A stretch of DNA of 64,000 bases from Bdellovibrio sp. GTDB lineage: Bacteria; Bdellovibrionota; Bdellovibrionia; Bdellovibrionales; Bdellovibrionaceae. Positions 1 to 8,746 of the stretch are shown here, piece by piece. Location: contig JACMRL010000010.1 in the NCBI GenBank assembly GCA_014376435.1, positions 1-64,000 on the forward strand, given 5' to 3'. Made by a program: the position numbers and the translations under genes. The notes below the pieces were generated by a model. The model did not search any database. It had not been told where the DNA came from and saw nothing but the letters and a program-made list of their open reading frames with translations. The stretch's first letter is position 1. Every line of letters starts with the position of its first letter.

Positions 1-1
1 A

Positions 2-2593
2 AGTACACAAAATCCAATGACGTTCAGTGCGAATGCCTTAACGACGGGAAGTTTATTAAATATTAATACTTCAAGTGCATCACTGAATTCGACGAATGGT
101 TTATTGAGCGTTGCAAATACGGGTGCTTCGACAACGGGAATGCTCGCCCGATTTCAGTCAAATTCCAATGCGGGATCTGGTATGGCGATTTTAGCTAACG
201 GAAACGTCGGCATCGGAACGGCGGCGCCGGCTTCTTCATCTTTGTTAGATGTATCATCAACCACAAAAGGCTTTCTGCCGCCTCGAATGACGCGTGCACA
301 AAGAAACGCTGTAGTTTCTCCGGCGCAGGCACTTATGATTTATAATACTGATGACAACACGATTGATTATTATAATGGTGCAGCTTGGTTTAGTTTAAAT
401 GGTTCGCCCAAGTATATTAAATTAGGAATGAGTTCGGGAGCTCAAGCAGTAGATAACGGAAGTGTGATCGGATTTGATACAGTCAGAGCAAGCAGCGGAA
501 TGACTAGATCGGGTAATGGAATTAATTTAAAAGCGGGCGTCACTTACCGCATTGAAGCCTCGGTCAATATTAATTTTTCCGATGGAAACAACTACTTAGG
601 TTATTATTTGCACAACGGAACCACTGGGATTAGTCAAACCGCTTACACCAGTGAAGGTGACTCTACGATTTATGGTTTTAAAGCGAATATATTAGAGATT
701 TACGTACCAACTGTTGATGAAACAATCACTGTTCGAGTAGGTGACGACGGTATTGGTACAGGAGTTGTTAACGGTAGCTGGAATACTAATTTTACAGTCA
801 CTGAGCTAGTGCCATCTGGTCCCGCTGGCGGCGGAGCGGATAATCTAGGAAATCACGTTGCAACTCAGAATATTACGTTAGGATCTAACTGGCTATCGGG
901 TGACGGAAACAACGAAGGTATTTGGATCGATGGTGCGGGAAAAGTTGGTATCGGAACTACGACTCCTGGATATGCACTTTCGGTATCCGGCGATGTAAAC
1001 GTTACGGGCAATTTCAAAATTAACGGAGTCAATATCGGCGGCGGCGCGGTGACAAGTGTGTCTGCGGATGCAACGGCCGGTAATCCAATTACGATCGCCG
1101 GAACCTCGACAGCACCGACAGTTGGTATTTCAAAATCGTCAGCTTCGGTAAACGGATATTTAGCGTCTTCAGACTTCACTGCTTTTAATACTAAACTAAC
1201 TTCAACCTTAAATTCAGCCAGAATTTTTGTTGGTAATTCATCTAACTTAGCCGAGGCTTTCACGATTTCAGGTGATGCGACGATTAGTAATTTAGGTATC
1301 TTAACTTTTAATAACTCAAGCACAGCGCGAACAAACTTAGGATTAGGCACTGCGGCCGCGCTTAACGTACCTGCCGCTGGCGATGCCGGCGTATCGGAAG
1401 TTGTTAAAGGAACAGATTCAAGATTAACAAATTCTCGCGCGCCAGCGGGTACAGCCAGCGGCGATTTAACGGGTACATACCCATCGCCCGTACTGGCAAA
1501 TATTGTGACTGCGGGCACGGGAACTAAGATTACTTTCGATGCTAAGGGTCGCGTTATAGCTAGTGCAAATATTAATTCCGCAGATGTTACGACAGCGCTT
1601 GGTTATACACCGACGAGTGGTATCGGATGGAGCGATGCGGGTGCTGGTAAAATCAATTACAGCGGTGGAAATGTTGGTATAGGCACGACTACGCCGCAAA
1701 GTGCGCTTCAAGTTGTTGGTTATACCCAATTAGATACGGTTGCGGGGTCTCCGCCGGCTGGCGACTGCGACTCTGCGGCCAAGCGGGGCCGAATGAAAGT
1801 AGATCCGGCGGCAAATGCTGTTTGGGTTTGTATGAATTCTGGATGGGTGAATACATCGGCAGCAGTAAGCCTTACACCGGTCAATTTAACGATTGCTGCA
1901 AATACAAATAATTATAATATTTTTACCGCGGCTGGTTCACCCGTTGCCGCGGTCGCGGTGACAGTTACGATCAATAGCGGAGTGGTCGTTGGGTCAAGTA
2001 GCACGGGATCAACTTCGATGGTGACCGGAACATTTCCTAGCGGTTCAACAATTACAATTATAAATAACGGAAGTATTCTTGGCGCCGGTGGAAGTGGATC
2101 GAACGGCGGCGGTGGTGGTGGAAATGGTGGAACTGGTTCAGCCGGTGGCCCCGCATTCTTAGCGCAGTTTGCAGTAACCATTACAAATAACGGAACCATC
2201 GGTGGTGGTGGTGGCGGCGGTGGTGGCGGCGGAAGTGCGTACGACGGAGTTCACTGGTGGGGCGGCGGCGGCGGTGGCGGCGGACGAGGTTCTGCCGGCG
2301 GCGGTGCAGGAGCAGCAGGTTGGAGTAATGACTGTTGGGGTGGATGCGCCAGTGCGGGTGGTGCTGGAACTGCAGCGACAGTTGGCGGCGGTGGCGGCGG
2401 GGCTGGCGGCGGTTGGGGCGGTAACGGTGGTCTTGGCGGAACTTTAGGAAATGCAGGAGCCGGTGGTGCAAATGGCCCGAATGGATCCAACGCCGACGCG
2501 CCGGGCGGTGGTGGAGCCGCGGGTGCGGCAGTCAACGGAAACGCATTTATTACCTGGAATGTGAATGGAACACGTCTGGGTGCGATCAATTAA
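2..2593 (+). CDS. MAT-like fibre adhesin with glycine-rich tip (5' truncated by window)
   Basis: The reading frame is open to the window edge, and the codons before the first ATG (TQNPM) match an internal stretch of the next gene, so the true start lies outside the window. Visible modules, numbered from the ATG at 17: NVGIGT repeats near residues 62, 310 and 550, a KGFLPPRMT phage-tail-like segment near 83, a region resembling a C1q/TNF-type jelly roll at about 130-265, an ALGYTP phage-fibre motif near 528, and a glycine-rich C-terminus from about 690 ending in NGTRLGAIN. This order matches the mosaic adhesive trimer fibres of Bdellovibrio: a trimeric shaft with a phage-like tip. The polyglycine part resembles the polyglycine-II tip of T-even-type gp38 adhesins. 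Role inferred: a surface or vesicle fibre that binds a glycan or protein on prey cells. The family call is good; the ligand is unknown. Confidence 0.8.
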   Translation, partial: STQNPMTFSANALTTGSLLNINTSSASLNSTNGLLSVANTGASTTGMLARFQSNSNAGSGMAILANGNVGIGTAAPASSSLLDVSSTTKGFLPPRMTRAQRNAVVSPAQALMIYNTDDNTIDYYNGAAWFSLNGSPKYIKLGMSSGAQAVDNGSVIGFDTVRASSGMTRSGNGINLKAGVTYRIEASVNINFSDGNNYLGYYLHNGTTGISQTAYTSEGDSTIYGFKANILEIYVPTVDETITVRVGDDGIGTGVVNGSWNTNFTVTELVPSGPAGGGADNLGNHVATQNITLGSNWLSGDGNNEGIWIDGAGKVGIGTTTPGYALSVSGDVNVTGNFKINGVNIGGGAVTSVSADATAGNPITIAGTSTAPTVGISKSSASVNGYLASSDFTAFNTKLTSTLNSARIFVGNSSNLAEAFTISGDATISNLGILTFNNSSTARTNLGLGTAAALNVPAAGDAGVSEVVKGTDSRLTNSRAPAGTASGDLTGTYPSPVLANIVTAGTGTKITFDAKGRVIASANINSADVTTALGYTPTSGIGWSDAGAGKINYSGGNVGIGTTTPQSALQVVGYTQLDTVAGSPPAGDCDSAAKRGRMKVDPAANAVWVCMNSGWVNTSAAVSLTPVNLTIAANTNNYNIFTAAGSPVAAVAVTVTINSGVVVGSSSTGSTSMVTGTFPSGSTITIINNGSILGAGGSGSNGGGGGGNGGTGSAGGPAFLAQFAVTITNNGTIGGGGGGGGGGGSAYDGVHWWGGGGGGGGRGSAGGGAGAAGWSNDCWGGCASAGGAGTAATVGGGGGGAGGGWGGNGGLGGTLGNAGAGGANGPNGSNADAPGGGGAAGAAVNGNAFITWNVNGTRLGAIN

Positions 2594-2654
2594 TCTCGAA
2601 GGTGTAACGCTCGACTTTTATCGATAAAACCCGACTAAAAGACCATCAGTTTTT

Positions 2655-5600
2655 TTGTGTTTTTGCCGATACATACTTGTGTTAATTAGCGAAAGACTAA
2701 AAAACTTTTTTAAGAAAATTTTCTTTTTTAGTATACTTATTTTTTTAATTATACTTTTCGTTTCTATTTCTGAAGCCACACCAAAAAAGATTTCGTTTCA
2801 ATCCAAGATATATAAACCAGACGGAACTCCGTTAGAAGTTTCAGGTGTGGAATTTAAATTCTCGTTGATGAATCCACTTTCAACATGCGTGATCTATTCT
2901 GAAACTTTTTCAAACGCCGATTTATCGGGTAGTGGCGGCAGCGTTGTTTTAGCATTAGGTAACGGAGTCCGTTCATACCCAGCGGCAGGCGGCATGGAGT
3001 GGTACGATGCTTTTAACAATGCGACGATATCTTACACATGTCAGGCGGCGCCGGGACCGCCGCCAACATTTTTTTCTCCGACGTTAACTTCAAATCGCAG
3101 ATTAGTGATGCAGTTCAATGATGGTAGCCCGAACGGCTGGCAAACTTTGCCGCCGATGGATATCAACAGCGTTCCCTACGCGATGTTCGCGGAAACTTCT
3201 GAAAAGCTGGGAACAAATACGGCGGCTGATTTTATTTTAGGAACAAATGTTCCATCGTGCACGGGTTCAGATGTTTTAACTCGAACTGCGGGTACTTTTA
3301 CGTGCGTGACGGCCGCCGCTGCCACTTCAATGAATCCATCTGGTTTAACTGCAGGCGGAGCAAGCACGGGACAAGTTTTAAAATTTGACGGAGCGAACTG
3401 GGTTCCTTCTTCTGATAATACAGGAGTGGTTGGAACTTTAAGCGGTGATGTAACGGGTTCTATCGGAAGTAATGCTTTAGCAACAGTGGTCCTTGCGGGT
3501 ACGGGATCAAAAATTACTTACGATGCAAAAGGTCGCGTTACGGCTTCAGTGAATTTAAATTCTGCTGATATTACAACAGCTCTTGGCTACACGCCTGGCT
3601 CCGGCGGCGGAACAGTTGGTTCAGTTACATCAGCTGCGACAACAGGAAATCCAATCACGGTGAGTGCGTCGAGCACTTCACCATCGATTGACATTACAAG
3701 AGCGACAGGTTCAGTAAACGGTTATTTAGCGTCTTCAGATTTTACAGCGTTTAACAGTAAGTTAGCTCCGGCATTAACATCAGCAAGTATTTTTGTTGGT
3801 AACGGATCAAACTTAGCACAGGCACAAGTATTATCAGGCGATGCGACGATCGATAATGCAGGAGTCATGACTTTAAAGTCGACCGGCGTAAGTGCCGGTA
3901 CTTACGCGAAAGTGCAAGTTGATGTAAAAGGTCGCGTGGTCGCGTCTGCTTCATTAATTTCTTCAGATATTACTACGGCATTAGGATATACGCCGGGCAC
4001 GGGATCAGGATCAGTTGCCAGCGTATCAGCAGATGCGACAGCGGGAAATCCAATCACAATTACTGGCACGGCTACTAATCCAACAGTGAACTTAGTTAAA
4101 GCAACAGCATCGGTGAATGGATACTTATCATCAGGCGATTGGTCTATTTTCAATTCGAAGCTTTCAAATTTTACTACTTTAACCTCAGCGGATGTAACCG
4201 CGGCTTTAACGTTTACGCCTTTTTCAAATTTACTTTCATCTGGAAATATTTTTGTTGGTAATGGTTCTGGGTTAGCACAGGCACGCGCAATGTCGGGTGA
4301 TGCAACGATTGATAGTTTAGGTATTTTAACCTTGACGGCAGACTCAGTGACTTCGGCAGACATTACGAACGGATCAGTCGGTAACGCAAAAATCAGTGAC
4401 GTCGCATTCAGTAAGTTAACCGGTAAGCCAACAACGCTGGCTGGTTATACAATCACGATGACGTCTTCAGACGTAACAACCGCATTAGGTTACACGCCAG
4501 GATCTGGTAGTGGAACCGTCGGTTCCGTAACTTCAGCCGCAACTTCGGGTAATCCAATCACGGTCAGTGGATCAAGCACTTCACCATCGATTGATATCTC
4601 GCGCGCGACGGCGTCAGTGAATGGATACTTAGCATCTTCAGATTTTTCAATCTTCTTAGCTAAAGGTTCTGGATCAGTAACAAGTGCAACGGCAGCGGCT
4701 ACTTCAGGAAATCCAATCACGGTCAGTGCATCGAGTACTTCGCCATCGATTGATATCTCGCGTGCGACGGCATCAGTGAATGGATACTTAGCGTCTTCTG
4801 ACTTTTCAATCTTCGCAGCTAAAGGTTCTGGATCAGTAACAAGTGCAACGGCAGCATCTACTTCGGGAAATCCGATCACGGTGAGTGCGTCGAGTACTTC
4901 ACCATCGATTGATATCTCGCGTGCGACGGCTTTAGTGAATGGATACTTAGCATCTTCAGATTTCTCTGCGTTTAATAACAAGGTGTCTTCGCAGTGGGTA
5001 ACAAATGGAAGTAGTGATATTTCACGTGTCAGCGGTAACGTCGGTATCGGTACGACAACGCCAGGCCAGAAATTAAGCGTAGCCGGAACGATCGAATCAA
5101 CCACGGGTGGAATTAAATTTCCGGATGGAACTGTGCAAACCACCTCTGCAGCAAGTGGCGCAAATAATTCAATGGTTACTGGGTACCCAGATTTTATAAC
5201 ATGTGTCGATGGCGGAACTACGATTTCTCTCCAATTGCAGTACAAGGATACGACTAATGTTTATTACGTTTATTCATCAACTATGGATATTAGAATAATT
5301 TACACTTTGGCTGGGACTTATGCCAGCAATATTAACTTGCCGAGTTACGACTGTGTTGTTTCAGCTTTTAGTATTTCAACTTTATATACAATGGGAAAAG
5401 CTTTTAACGTAGCCAAAGGCCCTGCTGGTCAGTGGCTTGAGGCTTCTGGCAATGCTTATCGCAACACTGGCAACGTCGGTATCGGTACGACAACGCCAGG
5501 TTTTGCACTTTCTGTTTCAGGAGATGTAAACGTAACCGGTAATTTTAAAATCAACGGTACAAATATCGGTGGTGGTTCAGGTACTGTAACGAGCGCAACC

Positions 5601-7370
5601 GCTGCGGTAACTTCTGGAAATCCAATCACGGTAAGTGCGTCGAGTACGTCACCATCAATTGATATTTCACGCTCGACAGCGTTGGTGAATGGTTATTTAG
5701 CCTCAAGTGATTTTACAACTTTCAACGGAAAACAAGCCGGTTCAACGGAGTTAACTGGTTTGGCGGCATTATCGACTAACGGATTTGTTCGCAGAACTGC
5801 AGCAGGAACGTATACTTCGATTGCAAGTGTTGATTTAACGAATTCAGTCGTAGGATTATTACCTTCAGCAAATATCGCAAGCAATGCGATTACGTCTGCA
5901 CAGATCGTTAACGGAACAATTACATCTTCAGATTTATCTTCGGCCGCGGTTGAGGCTGTAAACTTAGCCCAAATGGGTGCCAGCACCGGCCAAGTAATGA
6001 AATGGAATGGCTCAAACTGGGTAGCAAGCGCAGATAACACGGGCGGTAGTGGAAGTTTATCAAGCTTAACGGCGGCAACATCAGCGAACGCGATCAGCAA
6101 TTTAAACTTTACCCAGTCATGGGATTGGTCAACGGCGACGACACAAAATCCAATGACGATGAGTGCGAACGCATTAACCACAGGAAGCTTATTAAATCTT
6201 ACAAGTTCAAGTGGTTCGTTGAATTCAACGAATGGAATTTTAAACGTAGCTAATACGAGCACTTCGATAACGGGAACCGTGGCTCGAATGCAGTCGAATT
6301 CGACTGCAGGTTCAGGGATGACTGTTCTAGCTAATGGAAACGTGGGTATCGGAACGACGACGCCGGGTCAAAACTTAACAGTGACAGGGACTATTGAATC
6401 GACCACGGGCGGTATAAAATTTCCGGATGGGACGATCCAGACCACGTCTGCACTGGGTGGCGTAAATAATTCGATGAACAGTAATTTGCCCGATGCAATT
6501 CGTTGTCAGCGAAATGATGGGATGGGTGAGAATACATTGTACATAGGAAATCCATCCGCCCCGGGTGCTGCTGTCTACGTAGATCCAATAACAAATACCG
6601 TTGTCAATTTCAATACGACAACGAAAAATTTTGATTCATGTAGCGGAAGCATGTGTTCTCTTTTAAGTACCGGTGACTGTTTGAATACTTCACAAGGATT
6701 GACCCGCCTATCAAATCTTGGACGTGCATTTAGTTTTGCAAAAGGCCCAGCGGCCCAGTGGCTTGAGGCCTCTGGCAATGCGTATCGTAATACCGGAAAC
6801 GTTGGTATCGGAACGACAGCGCCTAATGCACTTCTGCAAGTCAACGGGACTACTTTTATAAATGCGACGGCTCAAGATGCTTCTGTGACTTCAGCTAAAT
6901 TAGTTGTCATGCAAACTCCTGCTACGGCTGATTGGACACAAACAGTTAAAGGTGGTACCACCACCGGCAGCAGTTATGGCATAAGATTAAATGCTGGAAC
7001 AAACTCTTCCGATGCCGCCCTTGTTGTTAGAGACGTAACAAATACCAATGACTTTTTTAAAATTCGAGGAGATGGTAACGTTGGTATCGGAACGGCAGCG
7101 CCTTCAGAAAGATTAGATCTTGGAACTGGAAACATCAAAATAGGTCACGAGGTTATAGTTCGGACTGTTGCCGGAGGCTCTTGGACAAGTGGATGGTTTT
7201 ATGCCGCTTGTACAGCAGGAAAGTATGCCACGGGGGGATCTTGTACATCTAGTTCAGGTACGGCACCTACAAACACTGATACGACTGGATCTGCATTCGG
7301 ATGCTACTTGCCTATCGGATATGAGGCACAAACGTACACGATAAAAGCTATTTGCATGCAAGTCAGATAG
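2655..7370 (+). CDS. Full-length MAT-like fibre protein, 1571 aa
   Basis: An N-terminal hydrophobic segment (about residues 18-40) ends near SEA and works as an export signal. It is followed by a PKKISFQSKIYKPDGTPLE head domain, then a very long shaft of LGYTPGSG, NVGIGTTTP, FPDGTVQTT and SGNPITVSASS modules, and a Cys-containing C-terminal tip (residues about 1500-1571). Two non-homologous inserts, both opening with NNSM, sit between the same flanking modules (IKFPDGT[VI]QTTSA and AKGPA.QWLEASGNAYRN). The shaft motifs are those of phage tail fibres, but no other phage gene is near, so a cellular fibre is likelier. The ORF begins at a TTG without a clear ribosome site; GTG at 2679 is an alternative. 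It lies 61 bp after the previous fibre gene in the same direction, so the two may be co-transcribed. Function as a prey or surface adhesin is inferred from the family. Confidence 0.82.
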   Translation: MCFCRYILVLISERLKNFFKKIFFFSILIFLIILFVSISEATPKKISFQSKIYKPDGTPLEVSGVEFKFSLMNPLSTCVIYSETFSNADLSGSGGSVVLALGNGVRSYPAAGGMEWYDAFNNATISYTCQAAPGPPPTFFSPTLTSNRRLVMQFNDGSPNGWQTLPPMDINSVPYAMFAETSEKLGTNTAADFILGTNVPSCTGSDVLTRTAGTFTCVTAAAATSMNPSGLTAGGASTGQVLKFDGANWVPSSDNTGVVGTLSGDVTGSIGSNALATVVLAGTGSKITYDAKGRVTASVNLNSADITTALGYTPGSGGGTVGSVTSAATTGNPITVSASSTSPSIDITRATGSVNGYLASSDFTAFNSKLAPALTSASIFVGNGSNLAQAQVLSGDATIDNAGVMTLKSTGVSAGTYAKVQVDVKGRVVASASLISSDITTALGYTPGTGSGSVASVSADATAGNPITITGTATNPTVNLVKATASVNGYLSSGDWSIFNSKLSNFTTLTSADVTAALTFTPFSNLLSSGNIFVGNGSGLAQARAMSGDATIDSLGILTLTADSVTSADITNGSVGNAKISDVAFSKLTGKPTTLAGYTITMTSSDVTTALGYTPGSGSGTVGSVTSAATSGNPITVSGSSTSPSIDISRATASVNGYLASSDFSIFLAKGSGSVTSATAAATSGNPITVSASSTSPSIDISRATASVNGYLASSDFSIFAAKGSGSVTSATAASTSGNPITVSASSTSPSIDISRATALVNGYLASSDFSAFNNKVSSQWVTNGSSDISRVSGNVGIGTTTPGQKLSVAGTIESTTGGIKFPDGTVQTTSAASGANNSMVTGYPDFITCVDGGTTISLQLQYKDTTNVYYVYSSTMDIRIIYTLAGTYASNINLPSYDCVVSAFSISTLYTMGKAFNVAKGPAGQWLEASGNAYRNTGNVGIGTTTPGFALSVSGDVNVTGNFKINGTNIGGGSGTVTSATAAVTSGNPITVSASSTSPSIDISRSTALVNGYLASSDFTTFNGKQAGSTELTGLAALSTNGFVRRTAAGTYTSIASVDLTNSVVGLLPSANIASNAITSAQIVNGTITSSDLSSAAVEAVNLAQMGASTGQVMKWNGSNWVASADNTGGSGSLSSLTAATSANAISNLNFTQSWDWSTATTQNPMTMSANALTTGSLLNLTSSSGSLNSTNGILNVANTSTSITGTVARMQSNSTAGSGMTVLANGNVGIGTTTPGQNLTVTGTIESTTGGIKFPDGTIQTTSALGGVNNSMNSNLPDAIRCQRNDGMGENTLYIGNPSAPGAAVYVDPITNTVVNFNTTTKNFDSCSGSMCSLLSTGDCLNTSQGLTRLSNLGRAFSFAKGPAAQWLEASGNAYRNTGNVGIGTTAPNALLQVNGTTFINATAQDASVTSAKLVVMQTPATADWTQTVKGGTTTGSSYGIRLNAGTNSSDAALVVRDVTNTNDFFKIRGDGNVGIGTAAPSERLDLGTGNIKIGHEVIVRTVAGGSWTSGWFYAACTAGKYATGGSCTSSSGTAPTNTDTTGSAFGCYLPIGYEAQTYTIKAICMQVR
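4500..4982 (+). repeat. Tandem 159-bp (53-aa) repeat in the fibre shaft
   Basis: Three consecutive copies of the unit GSGSVTSATAA...SDFSIFAAK, the first slightly longer. Copies two and three are exactly 159 bp apart and nearly identical at DNA level. More diverged copies occur at 3600-3760, 4000-4150 and 5570-5720. This is a likely place for slippage or recombination that changes fibre length. Confidence 0.9.
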
Positions 7371-7388
7371 ATATTTTATAAGTTATAC

Positions 7389-7786
7389 GAATACCAAACA
7401 ATAGAAACATAGGTATCGAAACGACTGCGACAAATTTAAAATTACAAGTTGTAAATTCTTGCGCTAGCTTTGAAACTACAGGAAAATGTTTTCGCAATCG
7501 GCACTAGTTTTTTTACCAAATTTCGTGTTTTTCGTTTGCAATCCTGGGTCATGGAAAAACGAGCCCGTCTTATCCGCTCGATGTGACAGGCACATTGCAA
7601 GTCACCGGCGAAGCTTACATAACAGGAAACAGAAACATCACAACTCTTTCGGACGCTTGTTACAAAAATGTTCACGGCTCATTTGATTGCGGTAATGAAG
7701 ACATTTTGAACGTAAAAACAATTCTATCAAAGCTTAGCTTTTTTCAAAAACCCGAGCGTTCCCATCGGCAAATATTTGATTATTGA
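7389..7786 (+). pseudogene. Decayed remnant of a third MAT-like fibre gene
   Basis: Just after the second fibre gene, one frame reads NIGIETTATNLKLQVVN, a clear match to the NVGIGTTAPNALLQVN module, then meets a stop. A second frame resumes with SPSYPLDVTGTLQVTGEAYITGN and a Cys-containing tail (ACYKNVHGSFDCGNED), again a typical module and tip-like end. No frame spans both pieces and no start codon precedes them, so this is best read as a frameshifted 3' fragment rather than a gene. The short ORFs in the track here (7486-7686 and 7583-7786) are parts of this relic. Confidence 0.75.
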
Positions 7787-7871
7787 AATAAAGAACCTAA
7801 AAAAAATATGAATAGAAATTAAAAATACTGATCAAGCTGATTCTGTTGAGCTGAATAAATACAAAACAATT

Positions 7872-7900
7872 TCAGTTGATTCAAAATCAACTGATTTTTG
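7872..7900 (+). terminator. Hairpin terminator after the fibre locus
   Basis: A 10-bp perfect stem (TCAGTTGATT paired with AATCAACTGA) with a 3-base loop, followed by five T. It separates the fibre locus from the efflux operon. The rest of 7787-8047 shows no gene. Confidence 0.6.
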
Positions 7901-8047
7901 GGTTCTAAGGCATGAACTTTACCCAAGGCAGCATGACCGACTCAAAATATTTCTCAGCAAGAAGGGTTCACGAAAACGATTTGAGTTGTAAATTGTAACA
8001 CCGCCCTTGATCAAATACCTGAACAATATCAATTACGTATCATAAAA

Positions 8048-8073
8048 AATCAAACGATTGATTAAAATATAAT
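8048..8073 (+). promoter_or_regulatory. Candidate TetR operator and -10 box
   Basis: The inverted repeat AATCAA-ACGA-TTGATT (8048-8063) lies directly upstream of a perfect TATAAT (8068-8073), about 35 bp before the TetR gene. Position and symmetry suit autoregulation by the TetR protein. No good -35 box is seen. Confidence 0.5.
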
Positions 8074-8107
8074 GACAGTAAACTTTCTTTAGCTTAAGTT
8101 TGGCCAC

Positions 8108-8746
8108 ATGTCTGCATCCAGCGATTCTAAATTAGGTTCACGTAAAAGCATCATTGATGTAGCGACCAAGCTTTTTGCGAAGCTGGGTATTGATAAATGC
8201 AGTACACGTGAAATTGCTAAAGAATCGGATTCAAATATTTCGCTTATTTCGTATTACTTCGGCGGTAAAGAAGGTCTTTATAAAGAAGTCATGCGAAAGC
8301 ATGCGCTGGATATTAAAGAAGGTACTAAAGCCATTTTTGACGATGCAACAAAAGGTGAATTGACCAAAGAGTTATTCACGCAAGAGATTAAACAGATGAT
8401 CGACATGATGATCCGTCTGCGTGTAAAAAATCCGGAGATGGCGCAGATCTTTGCGCGCGAGAAGTTGTGCGGGATGCCGCACTCGCGACAGGTGCATGAA
8501 GAAATTTTTTACCCCATGATTACTAGATTTTTCACTTTATTCAAACAAGCTCAGCAGAAAAAAATCGTTCAACCGGACATCAATGCAGCTTTATTCTTTG
8601 TTTCTTTATCAGAAGGCATCTGGGGATTTTTCGAAATGTTTGCCTGTAATACCCAGCTAAACAAAGACTTTGAAAATCTGGCGGATGACCATTTAGAATT
8701 ACGAAATCAATTTTTAAAAATATATTTAACGGGAGTACTCGTATGA
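8108..8746 (+). CDS. TetR/AcrR-family regulator of the efflux operon
   Basis: A 212-residue protein with the TetR helix-turn-helix near the N-terminus: STREIAKESDSNISLISYYFGGKEGLYKEV (about residues 37-66) fits the family pattern with its S/N..L..YYF..KE..Y signature. The helical C-terminal half would bind a ligand and dimerise. The stop overlaps the start of the TolC gene (ATGA), so regulator, outer-membrane channel and pump are one unit. It probably represses this operon through the palindrome at 8048 and releases it when a substrate binds. Ligand unknown. Confidence 0.9.
   Translation: MSASSDSKLGSRKSIIDVATKLFAKLGIDKCSTREIAKESDSNISLISYYFGGKEGLYKEVMRKHALDIKEGTKAIFDDATKGELTKELFTQEIKQMIDMMIRLRVKNPEMAQIFAREKLCGMPHSRQVHEEIFYPMITRFFTLFKQAQQKKIVQPDINAALFFVSLSEGIWGFFEMFACNTQLNKDFENLADDHLELRNQFLKIYLTGVLV

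Noticed and set aside
865-1518. Long antisense ORFs opposite the fibre genes (also 1912-2199, 2251-2589, 3902-4363, 4490-5245, 5693-6262)
   Set aside because: They mirror the repetitive Thr/Ser/Gly codons, have low-complexity products and no ribosome sites.
4500-4982. CRISPR-like repeat spacing
   Set aside because: The repeat is in-frame coding sequence of 53 residues with no unique spacers.
2-7370. A prophage tail-fibre operon
   Set aside because: LGYTP and FPDGT motifs are phage-like, but there are no capsid, portal, terminase, baseplate or integrase genes, and efflux and housekeeping genes follow.
7486-7686. 66-aa ORF downstream of the fibre genes
   Set aside because: Wrong frame for the module similarity; part of the decayed fibre.
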